Origin: Linum tenue
Taxonomy: Eukaryota; Streptophyta; Magnoliopsida; Malpighiales; Linaceae
Assembly (NCBI GenBank): GCA_946122785.1
Contig: CAMGYJ010000006.1
Location: 33,500,066-33,564,065 of the forward strand
Direction: 5' to 3'
Length of the DNA: 64,000 nt
The notes under the pieces were generated by a model. That model ran no database searches, had not been told where the DNA came from, and saw only the letters and a program-made list of their open reading frames with translations. This document shows positions 32,265 through 42,586 of the stretch, piece after piece. The translations under genes and the position numbers were made by a program. Each line of letters opens with the position of its first letter. Positions within the stretch are counted from its first letter, which is position 1.

Positions 32265-33898
32265 CTTGGAACTATGTTTTATTTCACCCAATGTGTGCGT
32301 TCTGTTGGTTCTAGCTCTGTGCCCGTCGGACTGGTCCTTGTCCAGTCCTCTGCTTTTGACTGGTCCGCCATCCAGTCAACGTTCCTGACCACTGTTTCAC
32401 GGTAACATCGTTCCCCTTCCCTCGGCTCCATTGAGGACACTGTCGCATTTAAGTGTGGGGGGGTTCTTTGTATTTATTGGAACGTATACATGGGTGCTTA
32501 GAGCCTAGTCCACTGTCCGAATCTTACGATTTGAGGGCTCCAAATACTGCTGTTTGATCATATTGGCACTGTGTTTTGATTGATGAATTGACTGGTTTTC
32601 GGATTAATGCATGACAACTTGTTGGTGACTAGGACAACCTATGATGAGGACTGAGATGTGCAGTAGAACGATGTAGGGGTTCAGTTTTTCAACTGTTTGC
32701 TTACCAACTGTGACTTGATCTTATCACTTGTTCTTGACATTCGTTTATGCATCTAGTTCAGGGTATCAGAATGTGAGATAGAGCATATAGGTAGCCATGT
32801 GAGATTTGAGCCTGCTCGTTTCTTTCTTGTGCGATAGATCCCTCTTCCATGATGTGTAGCATTCACGTTGTCATTAGATAAGATGATGGGGGCATAGGAT
32901 TAGCCCACGCCCAAAACTGACTGTCCTGATGTGTCATATCCCCTAGTCAGCCCTTTGAGCCGTGTGTTATCCTTTCTTTTGGTCTATAACGAAAAAATCA
33001 CCCTTGTTGCATCTTTTAGAAGGTTCCACAGAGTGGTTTTTACATATTCTCTGTTGTTTCTGCTAAAGTTTATGTGAGTGTTGGAGGTAGTGCTTAAAAG
33101 TTGGCCAGGTGTTTGAATATGTGCAGAAGTGGTGGCTCTCTTAAGAAATGAAAAGAAAAATGAAAGAAAAACAAAGAAAAATTGGAAGCAAAAGAGAGCC
33201 ACTACCAAAAATCTGAATAATGCCCATTAAGTAGTGTTTCTTAGCAGTCTGGCTTGGAAATGCTGATGTTTATACCTCCTTCGCTCTTGTGCTCTTGAGA
33301 TGTTGAGTATTAAAGAATAGCAGAAAGGGAATACCGGTTTGTTTGACTGTGATTGTGTGGGTTTGGAAATGTGGAACCTTGTGCTAGGAATACTTCCACC
33401 ACCTAAAAGGCCTTTTCCCCATGTCCAAGACCCTAGCCAGTCATTTGAACCTGTGTCTAAGACCTCCTGATTAGTTAGTGATGAGTGATGACATCCTACA
33501 TGTGAACTCTAGCATTTAGAGGCTGCCATCATGGTGAAGAGATGTTAGGGATTGAGAGAAATAGCATGCGCATTTTTCGCATTAAATTGTCCTGACCCCA
33601 CTGGTCGAGAGTGAGTGATTCATTTTCATATTCTTTATACTCTTGTACCCCGGTGAGGACCTAGATTGCTCGGTCTCTGTTCTGATGTCTTGAGTTGGAT
33701 GCATGAGTTGACTGTTTTGAGTGAGTGGTTGAGTCAAGTCTGGGTTGGTTGGTGAACAGAAGGGAAACTCTTCCGTTGCTCGATTTTGCTGGACTCGAAT
33801 GTCCTTTGTGGTGGTTGTCCAGGTTGCTATTGAAGTTGTCCATGTGTTGATGTTTGAAAACCAGTATGATTCACGTGTTCTGTGCCTTTATGACTTGC
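32265..33898 (+). other. 3' non-coding region of element A, broken end
   Basis: Contains TTGAGGACACTGTCGCATTTAAGTGTGGGGGGG (pieces, 32431-32466), a purine tract motif well known from Athila elements, and a repeated GAGCCTAGTCCACTGTCCGAATC stem segment (32500-32550, in pieces). A perfect 11-bp stem flanking a purine loop lies at 33132-33202. Segments TTCCACCACCTAAAAGG and GTCTAAGACCTCC (33385-33470) are shared with element C. The 3' LTR is missing: at 33898 the DNA switches to a copy of the upstream flank. Confidence 0.7.
33132..33202 (+). other. Stem-loop with purine loop, element A
   Basis: GTGGCTCTCTT (33132-33142) pairs perfectly with AAGAGAGCCAC (33192-33202). The 49-base loop is almost entirely A and G. 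A related, bulged structure with a purine loop lies at the corresponding place in element C (41602-41723). Confidence 0.65.
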
Positions 33899-34599
33899 CC
33901 CCAATATTTTCTTTCCTCCTCTTCTCTTATGAGAAAAAGATGAACACCAACCAATTCTTCCTTTCGTCCTCTTCTCTTCCTTGTCCTTCTCCCCCATCCC
34001 TTTTGTTTTAGGAGAAAGAAAGATGAATAGGGGACGAGCTTCCTCCTTACTCTTTGTTTGGTCGCCGGTCCGAGGTGAAGTTGAAGAAGCTCGGGAAAGC
34101 GAAAGCATAGGGAGGGCGGCGAGCTTCAACCCAACACTTTTAAGTTTCATTTTTTTAACATGAGACGGTCAAACTCCAAAAATCGACAGGTCGGTTCGAA
34201 CGGTTAACCGCTTCAACCGCTTGCTAACCAGTATTTCCAACCGTAACAGTTATTTAGGCATTCCGACTCGGATAGGTGGTCGAGTGCCGGTTTTACCGGT
34301 CCGACCAACTGGTTTGGGTTGGTTTAATAACACTGGTGTTTTACCTTTGGCAAAATTGGTTGCAATAGCTTTCTTTTTCGCTACCAATAACTATTTTGGT
34401 TAAATTAGGTATTCATAACGCGGCTATAGCGACCAATTCTGCAAACAAAATATTATTGTTGCAAAAAAGTATTTATTACCAATTTTAGACCTTTAGGGAC
34501 CAATTTGGTTGGTTGCAAAAAGCCTTTTTTCTTGTAATGTGACATTGCATCTCTCACGCTATATCAAACTCCGGCAAAACAATCGACCCACACCTCAGA

Positions 34600-35186
34600 C
34601 AACATAATCCACCTTAAGCTTATCCATTGCCCATGCAAGTTCATTCCCCCAGATAGAGCTAGGGATTCTCGAGGTAAACCAAGAAACAGAAATAAGAATA
34701 AATTCTGGTAAGTCGGACATCCTGCAAATTAATGATTTCGAGATTCGAGAGCATACCCACAGAATATACAACTAATTACAGAACCAGTAAATCCTCACTG
34801 AAGCAACTTGTCACATGTGGAGATAAAATCCTTTATTATCAACTATATTATGAATTGATTTCGAGGAATAAAGGGATCCTTCCATACCAAAGTGTACCAC
34901 TGGGCTGGTTGAAGTCTAGGCTTGAGTTTATGCAAAACTGCCTTGATATTATATTTTTCCATAGCCCCATCCCAATGCACCACTCCATTCACAATAGAGA
35001 ACTAGGTTTGCACCTTATCCCTAATCTTGAGCAACTTGAGCCGAAACCAGGATCTAGTTTTTGAAATAACAGCTCAAATATTCCAGTGTTTGATTTTATA
35101 CTCCTACAACTAGGCGACCCACAATGATCCATGTTGAAGCAGGATTGCCCAAATATGCCTCATGACACAAGCAACATTCCAGCTAC
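34600..35186 (-). pseudogene. LINE zf-RVT fragment, duplicate copy
   Basis: Same broken zf-RVT sequence as at 24968-25557, differing by a few bases. It belongs to the tandem duplicate and has no independent origin. Confidence 0.7.
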
Positions 35187-35668
35187 TGATAGCATCGTAT
35201 TTGCACGTGTTTTCACTCTGGTTTCCTGTCCATTTTGGCTCGAATTGATTGTTCCTTGGCCTATTTTACGCTAGGTTGTGTTGTTTTGTCGTATTTCAGG
35301 TCCTAGCAAGTAAAGAGGTGCATAGGCGCAAGTTTCGGGTCATTTGGAGGTCAGATGGCGAATCACAGAAGGAATTACGGGCAGCCCCTACCAAGTTACG
35401 ACCGTAATTGGTCAGGGCATGCCCGTAAATCAATTGCCGAGCCTTTTCCCCAGAAATTCTTCTCAGTGCTAAAATTACGGGCAAGACCCCCAAGAATTAC
35501 GACCATAATTCCCAAATTACTGGCGGTAATTGAGAAATTACGGGTGTATCTCCTCTTCCTTCAGCTTAATTGAAATGTGCGTTTTGGAGCGAATTACGGG
35601 CAGGACGTAATTACGGCCGTAATTCAGCCCGTAATTCGCCCAGAGTCGGGTTTTTGGAGGCAGATTCG
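35187..35668 (+). repeat. Partial Athila-like LTR A (duplicate)
   Basis: First 482 bases of LTR A, with its palindrome array (35372-35638). It ends at CAGATTCGA and switches to element C sequence. Confidence 0.85.
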
Positions 35669-35799
35669 ATGAACCTAAGACGGGAGGCTACAAGCCTCGC
35701 CCCGAGAGTGTGGTCGATCCGCTCTCGGTCGCATCACGTTTGAAGTCGTGATCGATCCCCAACAGTAAAGCTAATGATGATAAACAAGCGCTTGTTCGG
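35669..35799 (+). pseudogene. Element C: end of pol and post-pol block (left piece)
   Basis: An open stretch reads EPKTGGYKPRPESVVDPLS and stops soon after, like an Athila polyprotein end. It continues into TAAACAAGCGCTTGTTCGG with the perfect palindrome AACAAGCGCTTGTT (35783-35796). The block resumes at 37159 (GGGAGGCAACCCAACG) after a solo LTR. Confidence 0.55.
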
Positions 35800-37158
35800 T
35801 GACTCACTCCTACTGTCACTCTAGAAAATGGCCAAGTGTAACCACTTCCTAAAGCGTAGTATAGCGGGTTTGGGTTTTAATGTCAACCCGGGTCCTAGAT
35901 GTGATGACTACTCAGTGAATTCTTATTATCTGGTACTGAAACTTTATTGCAGGTCCAAATTAACAAACAAACAAATCAAGTTTAACGGTTGTTTTCAAGT
36001 CGAGAGAGGTCACCCGGATATTGTTCCCCCTATACTGCAAGCCGGATTGCAATTTACCAAGTTCAGTTTCTATGATAGTTATACTGCGGGAGGTTCTTAA
36101 ACAGTCTGAAGTCTCGACTAAAGGTCTCCAGACCCTCTCAATCTGAGTCCCCAGCGGGCGACTAACCTCCACCGGAGTAAACAGATTGAGGCCCTAACGA
36201 ACCAAACCTCCACTACCGAAGTAAATTCGGTACATAATAGTGAATTGGCTCCTCGACTAAAGTCGCCAATTCACTACCTTCAATTAAGGGTGCTCTATTA
36301 ACCTAGGCAGATATTCTCTTTCTAGGCTAAAGCAGAAATAACAGGAATTTGATAAGGATTCAAGTCATTCAATCATTCAAGCCTCAATTGAACATAATCA
36401 AATCATAAAATCTGTACTTGGGTTCATACAATCAGACCTACATACAAATCTAGGGTTCTCCATACCCAGATCAATGGGAAAACTACTCCATGGAGAGAGA
36501 AGCACAAGCAGGTTCAGATGCGGAAATCATACTGTGAAGGATGAGATTCTGCTCGTGGTCGTCAATCGACACTTCTCCAAGCTCAAGCCGGGCTCCAATG
36601 GTGATGAAAATCAAGCTAGGGCACTTGGGAACTCTGGTTCGTCGCTTTCTCTCTCTAGGAATCGCTATGTCTCTCTAAAACTCGGAACCCCTCTATTTTG
36701 GCCTTCTTTTCCCTTAAAAAGCTACCTCTCGCGATCCCCGGTCGAAATACCCGGTCGGGTATTTTGGGTGTCGACCGGGTATATTCAAAATGCGCATTTA
36801 GGAACAGGGGGGAAATCCCCGGTCTGGGCCTAAGAATCCCCGACCGGGGATTTCTGCTTCCTGCTCGGGCCCCTTCTGCTTCTCAGCGACACCCAAAGCG
36901 ACAAATACCCGGTCTGCTCCAAATAATACCCTGTTGGGTATTTTAGCCCATGACCTGGTATTTTCCTCCTGCAGCACACTTCGACCCAACTTCTCTCCTT
37001 TCGACCCGAAACTCGTTTCTTCGCCTCGATGCCAACGCTAAGTCCTGAAATATGATATAAACGCACAACCTAGCGTGAAATCGGCTTAAAACATGAGAAT
37101 TAACATCTCAAACGGCTCAAGAATAGGGGTAAAAACATGTGTATTTAATGGTCTATCA
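35800..37158 (-). repeat. Solo Athila-like LTR, family B
   Basis: 1,359 bp; on the minus strand it runs from TGATAGACCATT to GTGAGTCA. It is flanked by TTCGG (35795-35799) and TTGGG (37159-37163), a 5-bp target duplication with one mismatch, inside the post-pol block of element C. It shares the CACGCTAGGTTGTG and ATATTTCAGG start region with LTR A. It carries its own palindrome array at 36731-36965. Confidence 0.8.
36731..36965. repeat. Palindrome array in LTR B
   Basis: Full palindromes AATACCCGGTCGGGTATT (36746-36763), AATCCCCGACCGGGGATT (36835-36852) and a decayed AATACCCTGTTGGGTATT (36925-36942) alternate with half-sites ATCCCCGGTC, AAATACCCGGTC and GACCGGGTAT. The layout matches the array of LTR A but the sequence is different. 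Confidence 0.85.
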
Positions 37159-37265
37159 TTGGGAGGCAACCCAACGAGGTTTGTTTTCTTTTCCTTAGTT
37201 TTCGTTTAAGTGTCTTGTTAAGAGTTCGAGTGGTGAAGTGGTGTCCCCGTGCATGGTGTTGTGGT
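37159..37265 (+). other. Element C: post-pol block (right piece) and acceptor-like tract
   Basis: GGGAGGCAACCCAACGAGG continues the block broken at 35799. It ends with GTTGTGGTTTTGCAG at 37250-37264, a splice-acceptor-like tract as before the ATHILA ORF of element A. The ORF start expected here is replaced by the truncated B element. Confidence 0.55.
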
Positions 37266-37279
37266 TTTGCAGCTTGAGG

Positions 37280-37761
37280 GTGCGGACGTATGTCTAGCCA
37301 GCGTCAAAGGAATCATACCCATAGGCGTCCCTGGCTATCTGGCGGTAGAACCCATTCTCGTGCCAGTCGGTCGGGTTCGAGATCTCGACCTCGTGGCGGG
37401 AGAACGGGTGGTACTCGATCCCCATGGCGTAGGCCAACCCGTCAATGGTCAGCTCCTGTGGGTAGCCACCCAGCCTGAAAGTCACTGCATAGGAGTCCCG
37501 AGCCGCTTTGCTGTTGTAGTTGAAAGTGGTGTAGAACTCTCACACCAGTTCGGTGTAGGTTGGCTCCTCGATTGCCAGCAGCGTCCGCCAATCGCAATGG
37601 CTGATGGCGGCGGTGAGCTCCTGTATGCAGTGGAGCTGCTCCAACACTGCCCACTCCAGATGGTGGTGGCGCTCCAATTTCCCACGAGTCATCGCGCGGA
37701 ACTGGTCCGCGTAATCCGGGTGCAGGCGCAGGTCCTGCACAAACGGATGGTCGAGGGACAT
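37280..37761 (-). pseudogene. ATHILA ORF, element B, truncated
   Basis: Starts MSLDHPFVQDLRLHPDY directly after an acceptor-like TTGTTGATTTTGCAG. It contains FRAMTRGKLERHHHLEW, CDWRTLLAIEEPTYTELV, a TGA stop, then EFYTTFN and FRLGGYPQELTIDGLAYAMG. The stop is at the same codon as the TAA of element A. The C-terminal two thirds are missing at the border with element C. Confidence 0.75.
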
Positions 37762-38079
37762 GCTCCTGCAAAATCAACAAACCAAAGGTGGAGCCAAGAA
37801 AAAACTTGTCAGGACCAACAGCATGGTTTCATCACTTCCCCCACACTTAAGGACCACCTAGGCTAACAGTTTTAAGCACAGCCGGTTGAATCGCAAGCAA
37901 CTCAACCGGAATCAAGGCAAGAACCAAACCGAGACATAACCACGACCGAACTTCAACACAGACATGAAACTGACTCAACACGACACAAAAAAAACACAGA
38001 AAAAGGGAAAAAGAAATGCAAACCGTGGTGGGGTTGCCTCCCCACAAGCGCTTGTTTACCGTCTTTTAACTGGACGCCC

Positions 38080-39057
38080 ATGGTGGATATTCAGAGAGGT
38101 GCAGGAACAGGTGCCTCCAAGAGCGGATCCACATCGCTCTTGAGGTACAGCTTCAGGTGGTGGCCATGCACCCGCCGGGTGCAACCACCAGCATTGGTCA
38201 GCTCGACCTGGCCATCCGGCAAAATGCAGGCGAGTGAGTACTCGGATGGCCAGGGTGGTCATGATGCAGGAGGTGGGACCAGCTCATAGTGGTCTCCCCC
38301 TTTCTTCCTAATAGGCTTGGCCACCTGCTGCTTCGGCCGCCACTCCTCCTTGATCTTTTTGTTCGGAGGAGAGGCTGGATGGAGTGGCGGCGAAGGAGTG
38401 AGACGAGGGTCCTGCAAAATGGGAGATGCAGAAGGATACACGACAGGCTCGTGAACCTGGTCAGAAATAGCATGCACAGGTGTGACAGCAATCATAGCAC
38501 AGTGATCGAATTCAGTCATAGAAAAAGTAGCTTGTTCATTCCCAGCACGCAGGATCAGTTTACCATCATGCACATCAATACGTGCCTTGGCGGTGGCAAG
38601 AAATGGTCTACCCAGAATCAAATGCACATCCACATCCTCATTTATATCCAGAATAACAAAATCAACAGGATATGTGAATGCACCTACATTAACAAGCAGA
38701 TCCTCTATGATACCCCTAGGATGCACAATGGAACGGTCAGCTAGCTGAATGCTAATCCTAGTAGAGCTAAGTTCACCTAGGTCTAGCTTTTTAAACATTT
38801 TATACGACATGACATTTATGCTAGCGCCTAGGTCCGCCAAGGACTTGCCTACATGCATGCTGCCAATAGTAAGAGGGATAGTAAAACTCCCTGGGTCCTT
38901 GCGCTTTTCGGGCAGCTTGTTCTGCAGGATAGCAGAATATTCCTCGCTCAGCATCACTGTCGAAAGATCCCCAAGTTTCTTCTTGTTGGTAAGGAGGTCT
39001 TTCATGAACTTGGCGTACTTGGGAATCTTCGACAGTGCTCCCCCGGCAACGGCGCCA
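38080..39057 (-). pseudogene. Gag end and aspartic protease with integrase-like tail, element B
   Basis: The frame 39083-38259 begins inside the PBS, so the ORF start is lost. It has SKIPKYAKFMKDLL and LQNKLPEKRKDPGSF, then the protease with KSLADLGASINVMSYKMFK and LILGRPFLATAKARIDV. It continues RKKGGDHYELVPPPAS, a TGA stop, then in frame PPWPSEYSLACILPDGQVEL and VHGHHLKLYLKSDVDPL. The protease-to-tail junction is the same as in element A although the proteins differ at many positions. The frame is otherwise open. Confidence 0.85.
39040..39057 (-). promoter_or_regulatory. Primer binding site (tRNA-Asp), element B
   Basis: Minus strand TGGCGCCGTTGCCGGGGG, one base from the tRNA-Asp complement, six bases inside the LTR end at 39064. 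Confidence 0.85.
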
Positions 39058-39063
39058 AAAACT

Positions 39064-39527
39064 TGACTCACTCCTACTGTCACTCTAGAAAATGGCCAAG
39101 TGTAACCACTTCCTAAAGCGTAGTATAGCGGGTTTGGGTTTTAATGTCAACCCGAGTCCTAGATGTGATGACTACTCAGTGAATTCTTATTATCTGGCAG
39201 TGAAACGTTCGTGCAGGTCCAAATTAACAAACAAACAAACAAACAAAGCAAGTTTAACAGTTGTTTTCAAGTCGAGAGAGGTCACCCGGATATGGTTCCC
39301 CCTAGACTGCAGTTAAGCCGGATTGCAATTTACCAAGTTCAGTTTCTATGATAGTTATACCGCGGGAGGTTCTTAAACAGTCTGAAGTCTCGACTAAAGG
39401 TCTCCAGACCCTCTGAATTTGAGTCCCCAGCGGGCGACTAACCTCCACCGGAGTAAACAGATTGAGGCCCTAGCGAACCAAACCTCCACTACCGAAGTAA
39501 ATTCGGTACAGAATAGTGAATTGCCTC
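39064..39527 (-). repeat. 5' LTR of element B, truncated
   Basis: The last 464 bases (minus sense) of the B LTR, closely matching 35800-36250. It is cut at 39527 where element C coding sequence resumes. Confidence 0.85.
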
Positions 39528-40533
39528 CATGATTGGGGTTCTCTGCCATCCCCAGTGGCGCCAGCTCTTGACCATGGACGAGGAGATCATCCATGAGCTG
39601 TGCGTGGAGTTCTACTCCACCTTCTCACACATCATCTCGGCCAGCAAGAAGAGCCGGCCACGGGTGGAGTTTATGAAGGGAGGTCAGCCACGAGTGCTGA
39701 ACTATGATGGCTTTGCTCAGGCCATGGGCCTCGACACCGCCCACATGACGATGACGGAGCAGCATGACACCATCGACTTCAACTATCAAGGCGCATTCCA
39801 AGCCCTCTGCTGCCCAGAGCAGGAGAAGGACGAGTTCGAGGGGAGTCGCACCACCGCGATAAAGCTGAAGACCAAGTGGAAGACCCTCCACACTCTGCTC
39901 ACCAGATCTGTCGTCCCCAGCCTCCAGTCAGGCCACTTGATGACGAAGAGAGGGATCATTGCCCTCTACTCGATGAGGAGTCTAGCTGAGTCGATCCATT
40001 TGGGATCGTTGATCGCCACTTCTTTCGCCCGGTGTCTGGGGTGGAACAGAGTGGACACGATGCATATGGGGAGCATCATCACGAGGATAGCCCGACACTT
40101 CCAGGTAGATCTAGCTCGCTGCACCAAAGTTTGAAGGATGGAGCCCTTCCCAGTGGAGAAATTGTATGACCAGAAGCTGGTAATCCAGGGCGAGCGAGGA
40201 GTGGAGTACCTCGACGGACTCTGACCCTCGGGAGTCATCCGAGCTGAAGTAGCACCGGATCCAATGGAGCCCGACCCCGAGGTCCCAGAACCAGCGTAGA
40301 CACCTGCTCGAGCACCCAGCCGCCGCCGCCGCCCAGCGCTCCAGCGCCCTGCACATCAGCCACCACCACCAGCATCAGATGATCCCCTCGTCGAGAGGGT
40401 GGACCGCCTAGCGACGATCTTTATGGGATTCTCATCCTGTCTCGACCGGCAGTCCGACATCCTCGAGCTTATGGCTCGCCACCAGGGTATCCTTCCCGGT
40501 GATGGAGAGGGTCCATCCACCGGAGAGAGGTAG
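39528..40533 (+). pseudogene. ATHILA ORF, element C
   Basis: Resumes inside the ORF (HPQWRQLL, then IHELCVEFYSTFSHI, which has no stop at the place where A and B do). Later parts: LKTKWKTLHTLLTRSVVPS, MTKRGIIALYSMRSLAESIH, LGSLIATSFARCLGW, ARHFQVDLARCT. The same frame continues past stops at 40132, 40222 and 40297 through a proline- and arginine-rich stretch to a C-terminal segment DRLATIFMGFSSCLDRQSD and a final stop near 40533. The first 60 or so residues are lost to the B insertion. Confidence 0.7.
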
Positions 40534-42586
40534 CCGACGAGTGAGACATGTGGCAGAGCGGAGTCCTTTCGCCCCACTTCTCAACTTGTAACCCTGAACT
40601 CGTTTTTTTTTTTGTTAGTTGTGTGTGTGACATAAACTACTACTACGTATTGTGCTTGTAACAACCTCGCCTCGAGTGATTCGTAATGTGTTTGTGTGTG
40701 TGTTTTATCTCTCCTTGAGCTCAATTATCCTACCCCGGTTCGATTCCAACATTCACTCACCAAGCCCAAGTGGTAACATCATTCTACCCCTTTCTTAAGC
40801 CATTGAGGGCACTGTCGAGTTTAGGTGTGTGGGGGGGGGGGGGGGGGTTAGTCTACTAGCATGCTTGTGTGAGTGTGATGATGCTTGGAGCCTTTTGTAT
40901 ACCCAAATTTCAAAAATTTGAGGGCTCCAAGCAACGTTTGCATGAGAAAAGTGGTCGGATGGTGGGAAATTCTCGTGTATATTGGCATTGATCTCAACTT
41001 TTTGCATGTGATTGAGCATATCCTATGATAATCACTGAGAAGTTCACTAGGATAGGGCAAAAGTTTAGTTCTCAGGTGTCCATAAATTAATGGATGTCTT
41101 GACTTGATCACTTGTTGCTTACAATTGCCATGCATCGTGTTTGTGAATTGGAATAGATGATTAGGTAACTAGGTAGCATGTGATCTTTGAGCCGATCGTT
41201 TTCTTCCGGTGTGATAGTTCCCTCTTACCACGGTGTGTAGCATCACAAGTTATCACTAGTAAGTATGATGGAGGCATAGGATTAGTACACGCCCAAATGT
41301 TGATTGTCCCAAAATGTGTCATCCTTTAGTCATCCCTTTTGAGTCGTGTGACTTCGAGGGTCGTTCTCAATTTAGGAGCTTCATGCGTGTGAGCTTAATG
41401 GTGTTAAAAGAACGACCCCAATCCTTTTTTTTTTGTGTCTAAACATATAGTCGTCCTTGTGTCCCAGAGCTCTCGCCTTTGAGTCTCCATAAAGGTTCCA
41501 CATAGGAGGTTCGTGTGCGGTCCTTTCTAGGGATGAGAAAAATGAAGTGTAGTGTTGGAGTGAGTACCTCAAAAAGAGAGAATTGGTCATTAAAAGTATA
41601 GGTGGCAAGTGTTTTTATTCTCTAGTACCCCCTCGAAAAAGAAAAAAAAGAAAAAAAGAGAGAAAAGAAAAGAGAAACGAAAAAGAGGAAATAAAATGGG
41701 GTAAATAACGTAGAGAGTGCCACGAGAAACCAAAGTACATGCTCTAGGAGGGGTTTCTTGACATCCAAGCCATCGAAACCCCCACATTGTTTTAGAACTC
41801 CTTCAATACCAAACCTTAATGTGCTAGCAAGGGTAGAATGAGGAAGAGCGCTTTAATATAGTTCATGATGGGTAATCGTTTGGAAAGGAGAGATAAGAAT
41901 TTTGGGCGATGCTAGTGGCCTTGGGTTGAAAAGAGGGGTTTTAGTCGAAACCATAGAACCCTCGGGTTTAGGTTGAAGATGTACAACCTCACGTCATGAT
42001 TTCCACCACCTAAAAAGCCTTTTTCCCATGTCCAAGACAATTTCCAGTCATCTGAGCCCGTGTCTAAGACCTCCGAACGAGCTAGTGGTGACAACCGTCC
42101 CGTGAACTCTCGTATCTAGAGGTTACCGCCGTGGTATTGAGATGATAGGGCCGAGAGTTTACGATTGTGCACATTTGTTTTGCACCCAAAAAGGTCTCGA
42201 CCCCACTGGTCTTGAGGGTGAGTGATTCATTCTTGTTTTGCATGTCATATCATACCCCGGTGAGGACCTTTGTTGCCTTTCCATTTGTTCCTCGGACTTG
42301 AATTCCATGCATGGTCGGTTGTGATTGATAAGTGGTCTTGTTGCGACTTGCATTGATCTATGAACAAGGTGAGAACTTTTCGTTTTCCTGTTTTTGGTGG
42401 CTTCGAATGTCATTTGTGGTGGATGTCGGTATTGCTTGCAACGTACCATGTATTGATTGCCAATGGCCATTGAGAATTCCCAGTTTGTGCCCTTTGAGTT
42501 TTCCCCAAAGTATTTTTGTAGGTTGAAATATTCCCTTGTGTGAAATGGTTTCATTGGGGACAAGCAAACGTCTAAGTGTGGGGGAG
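40534..42586 (+). other. 3' non-coding region and polypurine tract of element C
   Basis: Holds a CATTGAGGGCACTGTCGAG motif (40801-40820) followed by a run of about 18 G (near 40831-40848), and a CTTGGAGCC..GGGCTCCAAG inverted repeat (about 40885-40933). A bulged stem with a purine-rich loop lies at 41602-41723. Segments shared with element A are at 41990-42270. The final tract TCTAAGTGTGGGGGAG (42571-42586) directly precedes the LTR and is the polypurine tract. Confidence 0.75.

Larger units (their letters stand above)
33899..35668 (+). repeat. Tandem duplicate of the region upstream of element A plus part of its LTR
   Basis: Near-identical to 23045-26040, but without the CACTA element (empty AGT site at 34283-34285) and with about 110 extra bases (34491-34600). 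Contents: hAT-like end (33899-34338), CACTA-like tail with terminus TTTTTTCTTGTAATG (to 34539), LINE zf-RVT fragment (34600-35186) and the first 482 bases of LTR A (35187-35668). The offset is 10,855 bp, the size of the duplicated unit. The junction lies in CCCCAATATTTT. Confidence 0.9.
37266..39527 (-). mobile_element. Truncated Athila-like element B, pol-less
   Basis: Minus strand, from a truncated 5' LTR (39064-39527), PBS, gag end and protease, integrase-tail segment, post-pol block (about 38020-38060), purine-rich tract (TTAAGTGTGGGGGAAGTGATG, 37832-37852) and ATHILA ORF (cut at about 37280). There is no RT or integrase core. Most of gag is also deleted: the PBS lies directly against the gag C-terminus. 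Confidence 0.85.
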
